64,000 nucleotides of DNA from Leptolyngbya sp. KIOST-1 (GTDB lineage: Bacteria; Cyanobacteriota; Cyanobacteriia; Phormidesmidales; Phormidesmidaceae). The translations under genes were made by a program, and so were the position numbers. The notes under the pieces are model-generated. The model saw nothing but the letters and a program-made list of their open reading frames with translations, was not told where the DNA came from and searched no databases. This document shows, piece by piece, positions 60,182 through 64,000 of the stretch. Positions within the stretch are counted from its first letter, which is position 1; every line of letters starts with the position of its first letter. The DNA lies in contig NZ_JQFA01000002.1 in assembly GCF_000763385.1 (NCBI RefSeq), positions 2,914,001-2,978,000 of the forward strand, read 5' to 3'.

Positions 60182-63022
60182 CTAGGGCTTGGGCTGAAGG
60201 ACGTACAGCCCCAAAATATCCATGGGGAGCTGAGGTTTGACGCGGATCTGGCCCTCCTTGGTAATCTCCCGCACCCGGCGGTGGGACTGGGCTAGGGCAT
60301 TGGCTCTAGATGCAGCAATATCTTCTAGCTCCTCCCTAAACTCCTCTAAGCGATTCAACAGCTCGGCGATTTCCAGGCGCTTCATGGCTATGGGCACATC
60401 TCCAGTGGGCTCAGCCCGCTGAAATAGCTCGGTTGCCTCGGCTGGCTCAAGCCAGACTGGGGCAGAGGGTGGCCCAGTAAAGCCTGTAACCAGACATTCT
60501 TCAGCCAGCAGGCTTTGCTGCTTAGGGCTAGCCAACAGGTGTCGAACCCTCAGCAGCAGCAGCGTGGTGCGTTTTTCTACCGCATCCGTAACGGTAAACC
60601 CACAGCGGGCGGCGACCGGGTCTTGGCTATTCTCCAGAGCGTTTTCTAACACGTAGCGAGCTAACCCCTCCACCAAGGGGTGGTTGCGGCCCACATACTC
60701 CACCCCTTCCGGCGTGGGGGTAGTAAACGCCATTAGCCGGGGCTTATCGCCCAGGGTGGGCCGCACGCAAGTGGGAATCGTCTGGAGATACCAGCCCTGT
60801 TTTTTCTTGAGCAAAGAATGATTGAGCCGAGCACAGGCGGCCAGCACAAACCTCTCCACGTCGGACTCGTTGCCGAGGATTCGATCCGACTCCACCAGCT
60901 CTTGTTCTACCTCTGCGGGTTTGATCGTGCGCTGGGCAAAGCGGGTACGGCTGGCCTTCTCGCGCTCCACTGCCCGATCCCAACTTTTATGTACCTTGTC
61001 TACCGCTGGCTCATCGTCATCCAGCAAATCTAGCAAGGAGAGCTGAGCGGCATCGGTGGCGCGATCAAACAGGGACTTGAACACCGCTTCCGAGACGGTG
61101 GAACTGTCCATCGGCACCGGCACCGTGATGCCCAGGCTCTTGTGAATTTTGACCGCCTTGCGGATCAGCACATCCAAAACGGCTCCATCCACCGGGTTGT
61201 CTTGGCCATAGAGCAGGTAGCTTTTGACCACCGGGGCAGTTTGCCCGTAGCGATCAACCCGCCCTTCCCGCTGCTCTAGGCGATTGGGGTTCCAGGGCAG
61301 GTCGTAGTGAATCACCGCCTGGAAGGCCTCCTGAAGGTTTACCCCTTCACTCAGGCAATCGGTGGCCACCAGCACCCGCTGGGGGTAGGTCGCGAGTTCT
61401 TGAATCCGCAATTCCCGCTCATCTTCGGACTGTTCGCCCGTGACGGCAATCACGCGCAACTGGCTGCCCCGCTTTTTCTCTAGCTTGTTGCGCAGGGCAG
61501 TGGCCACATAGTTGGCGGTGGCGATGTAACGACACCAGACAATGGGGTTTAAGCCCTCCTTGAGCAGGGCGGCGACGGTTTCGGTAGCTTCGTTTAGCTT
61601 CGAGTCTTTGGTGCCTTTGAGCGCCTCTGCGTCGCGGATAAAGGCCCTCAGCTTGCGGCGATCGCTGTCGCTGAAGGTGCGCTGGCCCTGCTCAAGGGCA
61701 GCGGTGGGTGGGGCATCAATGGCCTGTTCCTGGTCGGTGGGGTCGTAGGTATAGGCAGCCATCAGGTCTTGGTCGATGTCTGCTCCCAAGTTTTCTGGCT
61801 CGCCGACTTTTTCGATTTGGCGGTTGAGCGTTGCGATCGCCGTTTCTGGAGACGACATCACACAGCGAATGATGGCCAGGGCTGACCAGTAGCGCCCCCG
61901 CCGCTGGGCGTAGGTCATGTCTTGGGTGGTGGTCTGCACCAGCCCACGGGCAAAGTTATAGACATTCTCGAACAGGGTTCGATATTCGGGGGAGAGCTTG
62001 TAGGGCTGCTCTAGGGGGTCACGCTCTGGAAAGGGAGTATCATCCCCTAACCACTGTTTAACGTCGGCACGGCGGCGCTGCACGAAGTAGCGGGCCAGCT
62101 CAATGCGCTGGTTTTCGCTGAGGTGCTCTAGGTCGTACTGCTCGAAATCGGGCTTGAGCAACCCCAGCAGCGACAGAAATGACTCCTCAATGCCGCTGTG
62201 GGGGGTAGCGGTGAGCAGCAGCAGATTTTGCTCTGGCCTAGCGGCGATTTCGCGCACGAGCTGATGGCGCATCTGCTGAGACTCGCTACGGCCACTGGGG
62301 CGGGCACAGGTGTGGGCCTCATCCACAATTACCAGGTCGGGGCAGTGGGTGAGAAAACTGGCGCGACGGCGATCGCTCTTAGCGTAGTCAAGGCTGACAA
62401 TGATGTGGCGATAGAAGCCAAAGATGTGGTGGTCGCCAGCGGGGAGCGATCGCTCTAACCGGCTCACCGTGCCCGACCGGACAACTACTGCATCAATGTG
62501 AAACTTCTCCCGCAGCTCTCGCTGCCACTGGTCACAGAGGTGGGGTGGGCAGAGCACTGCCAGGCGCTGAACCTCTCCCCGGTCTAGAAATTCTCGGGCA
62601 ATCAAGCCCGCTTCGATGGTTTTGCCAATGCCGACATCGTCTGCCACCAGCAGCCGCAGTGTCTCTAACCGCAACGCCATGAGCAAGGGCACCAGTTGGT
62701 AGGGCCTGGGGCGCACTGAGAGCCGCCCCAGGCAGCGAAACGGCCCGGCACCACTGCGCAGGCTCAGCCGGGCCGCTTCCATGAGCAGGCGGGCGGCTGT
62801 GTGGTCTTGAACCGCCTCAGGGCCAGGAATTGGGAATTGGGCAGACTCAATCGCCTCCAGACCTTGCTCCAGCAGGGGCAGGTAGATGCCGCAAGCCTGT
62901 TCTTCATTACCGCTAAGAGGCCGCAAGCGCATTAGGTCGTTCTGCTCAGACGGCATCACAACCCACTGACGACCTCGGCAAGTGACAACAGATCCGGAGG
63001 TGGGGAGCGGTGCGGTAGGCAT
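60182..63022 (-). CDS. SNF2-like helicase, DrmD family
   Basis: A 946-residue SF2 ATPase. The start 'VVTCRGRQWVVMPSEQNDLMRLRPLSGNEEQACGIYLPL' and 'LRSGAGPFRCLGRLSVRPRPYQLVPLLMALRLE' match DrmD proteins as I know them. Helicase motifs are 'LVADDVGIGKTIEAGLIAREFL' (Walker A, about 148), 'LVIVDEAHTCARPSGRS' (about 245), 'LLTATPHSG', and in domain 2 'VATDCLSEGVNLQEAFQAVIHYDLPWNPNRLEQREGRVDRYGQ'. DrmD is the SNF2-like helicase of class 1 DISARM, which acts against phage DNA together with the methylase DrmMI. It is the first gene of the leftward operon and is followed by the methyltransferase. DrmA, DrmB and DrmC genes are not found beside it in the window. Confidence 0.88.
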   Translation of the reverse strand: MPTAPLPTSGSVVTCRGRQWVVMPSEQNDLMRLRPLSGNEEQACGIYLPLLEQGLEAIESAQFPIPGPEAVQDHTAARLLMEAARLSLRSGAGPFRCLGRLSVRPRPYQLVPLLMALRLETLRLLVADDVGIGKTIEAGLIAREFLDRGEVQRLAVLCPPHLCDQWQRELREKFHIDAVVVRSGTVSRLERSLPAGDHHIFGFYRHIIVSLDYAKSDRRRASFLTHCPDLVIVDEAHTCARPSGRSESQQMRHQLVREIAARPEQNLLLLTATPHSGIEESFLSLLGLLKPDFEQYDLEHLSENQRIELARYFVQRRRADVKQWLGDDTPFPERDPLEQPYKLSPEYRTLFENVYNFARGLVQTTTQDMTYAQRRGRYWSALAIIRCVMSSPETAIATLNRQIEKVGEPENLGADIDQDLMAAYTYDPTDQEQAIDAPPTAALEQGQRTFSDSDRRKLRAFIRDAEALKGTKDSKLNEATETVAALLKEGLNPIVWCRYIATANYVATALRNKLEKKRGSQLRVIAVTGEQSEDERELRIQELATYPQRVLVATDCLSEGVNLQEAFQAVIHYDLPWNPNRLEQREGRVDRYGQTAPVVKSYLLYGQDNPVDGAVLDVLIRKAVKIHKSLGITVPVPMDSSTVSEAVFKSLFDRATDAAQLSLLDLLDDDEPAVDKVHKSWDRAVEREKASRTRFAQRTIKPAEVEQELVESDRILGNESDVERFVLAACARLNHSLLKKKQGWYLQTIPTCVRPTLGDKPRLMAFTTPTPEGVEYVGRNHPLVEGLARYVLENALENSQDPVAARCGFTVTDAVEKRTTLLLLRVRHLLASPKQQSLLAEECLVTGFTGPPSAPVWLEPAEATELFQRAEPTGDVPIAMKRLEIAELLNRLEEFREELEDIAASRANALAQSHRRVREITKEGQIRVKPQLPMDILGLYVLQPKP

Positions 63023-63146
63023 GGGTTATGGCGTATCTGGAACAGAAAATCCACAGTTATACCCAACGATTGTGCCCAGCTACATCGCTAGGAGGATTTC
63101 CGCTGGGCAAAACTTAACGGCACATTTACGTTTACAACCCGGATTC

Positions 63147-63478
63147 AATGGATTCAGGTCGATCTTTGTTACAAACGATCAGAATCAGTCGAATTCGGCT
63201 CATCACTTGGAGCCGAATACTCAACCGACGCAGAGGCAGACTAACGTCGAGCCGAAGGGGGGTACCCAGTTCTGGAACCAGAACCTTGAACCTTTGGAGA
63301 GCACGAGTAGAACAGCTGCTCTTAGCCACAAGAACCTTCTAACACAGGGCCTCCGGCAGGCAGGTCGTAGTGATTTATACTTACGCAACAACTTTACCGG
63401 GCGGCGGCCTAAGCGTAAGTCCTTGCACCTGCTCCAACAACTTTTGCTGGATGTATCTATTGGGGCCGGAGTCTACTG
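63147..63478. repeat. Diverged ~330-bp non-coding repeat, copy A
   Basis: The best-conserved blocks shared with copy B are the hairpin ATTCGGCT/AGCCGAAT around ATCACTTGG (63193-63218), AGAACCTTCTAAC, CGTAGTGATTTATACTT, GCAACAA-TTT-CCGGGCGGC and TATTGGGGC-GGAGTCT. No protein is supported in any frame. It lies upstream of the DrmD-like gene. I cannot name the element. Confidence 0.65.
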
Positions 63479-63654
63479 AACTAAACGTCTACACCTTAGT
63501 GTGCTTGGGTGTGTAACCCCTTGATTTCACGAGGTTTCAGCCGATCCGGTTACTGTTACAAAATCCTCTTCAAAATCGCTTAAAGCCCTTGCAGGCTGGG
63601 CAGTTACACACTCTTACCCTGGAATTGGTGAAATTCCTCTACTGGCATCAGTAA

Positions 63655-64000
63655 CCAAAGCCGAGGATGTAGAATCCGACGCATCGTCGGTCGAATTCGG
63701 CTAATCACTTGGATCCGAATACTCAATCGACTCTAGGATAGGCCAACGCCGAATAGAGGAGAGGTGTCTAACTCTGAAACCAGAACTTTGAACCCAGAGA
63801 TTCAATAGAACATCTGCGTCGAGTCACGAGAACCTTCTAACGCAGGATCTTCGGCAGGTAGGCCGTAGTGATTTATACTTGCGCAACAATTTTGCCGGGC
63901 GGCTCCACAAGCTTAAGACCTTGCATCTGCTGCAATAACTCTTGTTGGTGGTGAGTAGACCTAATTGCTTGGGATGTGTCTATTGGGGCTGGAGTCTGCT
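63655..64000. repeat. Diverged ~330-bp non-coding repeat, copy B (reaches window edge)
   Basis: A direct repeat of copy A at an offset of 502 bp on the left, 523 bp on the right because of a ~21-bp insertion near 63950. Differences are spread throughout (very roughly a quarter of positions). The ATTCGG...CCGAAT hairpin is kept. The ~175 bp between the copies holds no gene I can support. Confidence 0.65.

Noticed and set aside
51616-63022. Calling the locus a complete class 1 DISARM system
   Set aside because: Only DrmD- and DrmMI-like genes are seen. No separate DrmA, DrmB or phospholipase-D DrmC gene lies beside them, and the DUF1998 helicase is some 15 kb away with a different partner.
62982-63479. 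A 165-codon rightward frame upstream of the DrmD-like gene
   Set aside because: It overlaps the DrmD start, has no recognisable domain, and copy B of the same DNA does not preserve the frame.
1-64000. CRISPR arrays
   Set aside because: No regularly spaced direct repeats with unique spacers were seen; the tandem repeats present have no spacers or are only 11-33 bp units in direct contact.

Overview
The window looks like a cyanobacterial chromosome. The evidence is the many GCGATCGC (HIP1) octamers, a CIRCE-controlled groES-groEL operon, the adjacent succinate-semialdehyde dehydrogenase and 2-oxoglutarate decarboxylase pair of the cyanobacterial TCA bypass, an FtsH protease, CHASE2 and FecR-type sensory genes, and the palindromic intergenic repeats common in filamentous cyanobacteria. 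GC is high except in parts of the right-hand third. The genus cannot be fixed from sequence alone; a Leptolyngbya-like lineage is a guess.

Positions 1-36200 are host backbone. After a cut RTX gene, an EamA transporter and groES-groEL comes a nitrogen/amine-flavoured stretch (4.2-20.2 kb). It holds three different glutamine-synthetase-like ligases (4201, 11814, 15514), an exported acetamidase/formamidase, a class I glutamine amidotransferase, an iron-dependent alcohol dehydrogenase and an aldehyde dehydrogenase. The first ligase and the amidotransferase-ligase operon share an 18-bp inverted repeat, AACTTG-N6-CAAGTT, and the first ligase also has a GTA-N8-TAC (NtcA-type) match. A c-di-GMP enzyme with a FecR partner sits inside this stretch, and a second CHASE2-GGDEF-EAL protein lies at 26.6 kb. 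FtsH, a UPF0175 antitoxin with a collapsed toxin partner, a Rieske oxygenase, an RlpA-like protein, the 2-oxoglutarate to succinate pair, a nitrilase-family amidase and a Na+/H+ antiporter follow.

From the tRNA-Thr gene at 36094 to the right edge the window is an accessory island. It opens with two tyrosine recombinases; the first has five short repeats that look like integrase arm sites. It carries (a) a 1791-residue DUF1998-type helicase ending in a nuclease-like domain, co-transcribed with a RelE-like/UvrD fusion; (b) a DUF262-DUF1524 (GmrSD-like) protein; (c) a ParA and ParB-like pair; (d) a VapBC-like module; (e) an ATPase-protein kinase fusion; (f) an OLD-family ATPase/TOPRIM protein; (g) a large Eco57I-type methyltransferase; and (h) a DrmD-like helicase. 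Genes g and h resemble the drmD-drmMI half of class 1 DISARM, but canonical drmA, drmB and drmC are not beside them. The OLD gene is bracketed by a direct repeat of the methyltransferase 3' end, so it probably arrived by insertion into the operon. The last kilobase holds two diverged copies of an unidentified non-coding element.

Two further structures stand out. The iron alcohol dehydrogenase is flanked by two inverted copies of a ~280-bp multi-hairpin element whose stems differ by compensatory base changes. A pyrimidine-rich CCCATCCACCC repeat family lies upstream of two unrelated genes.
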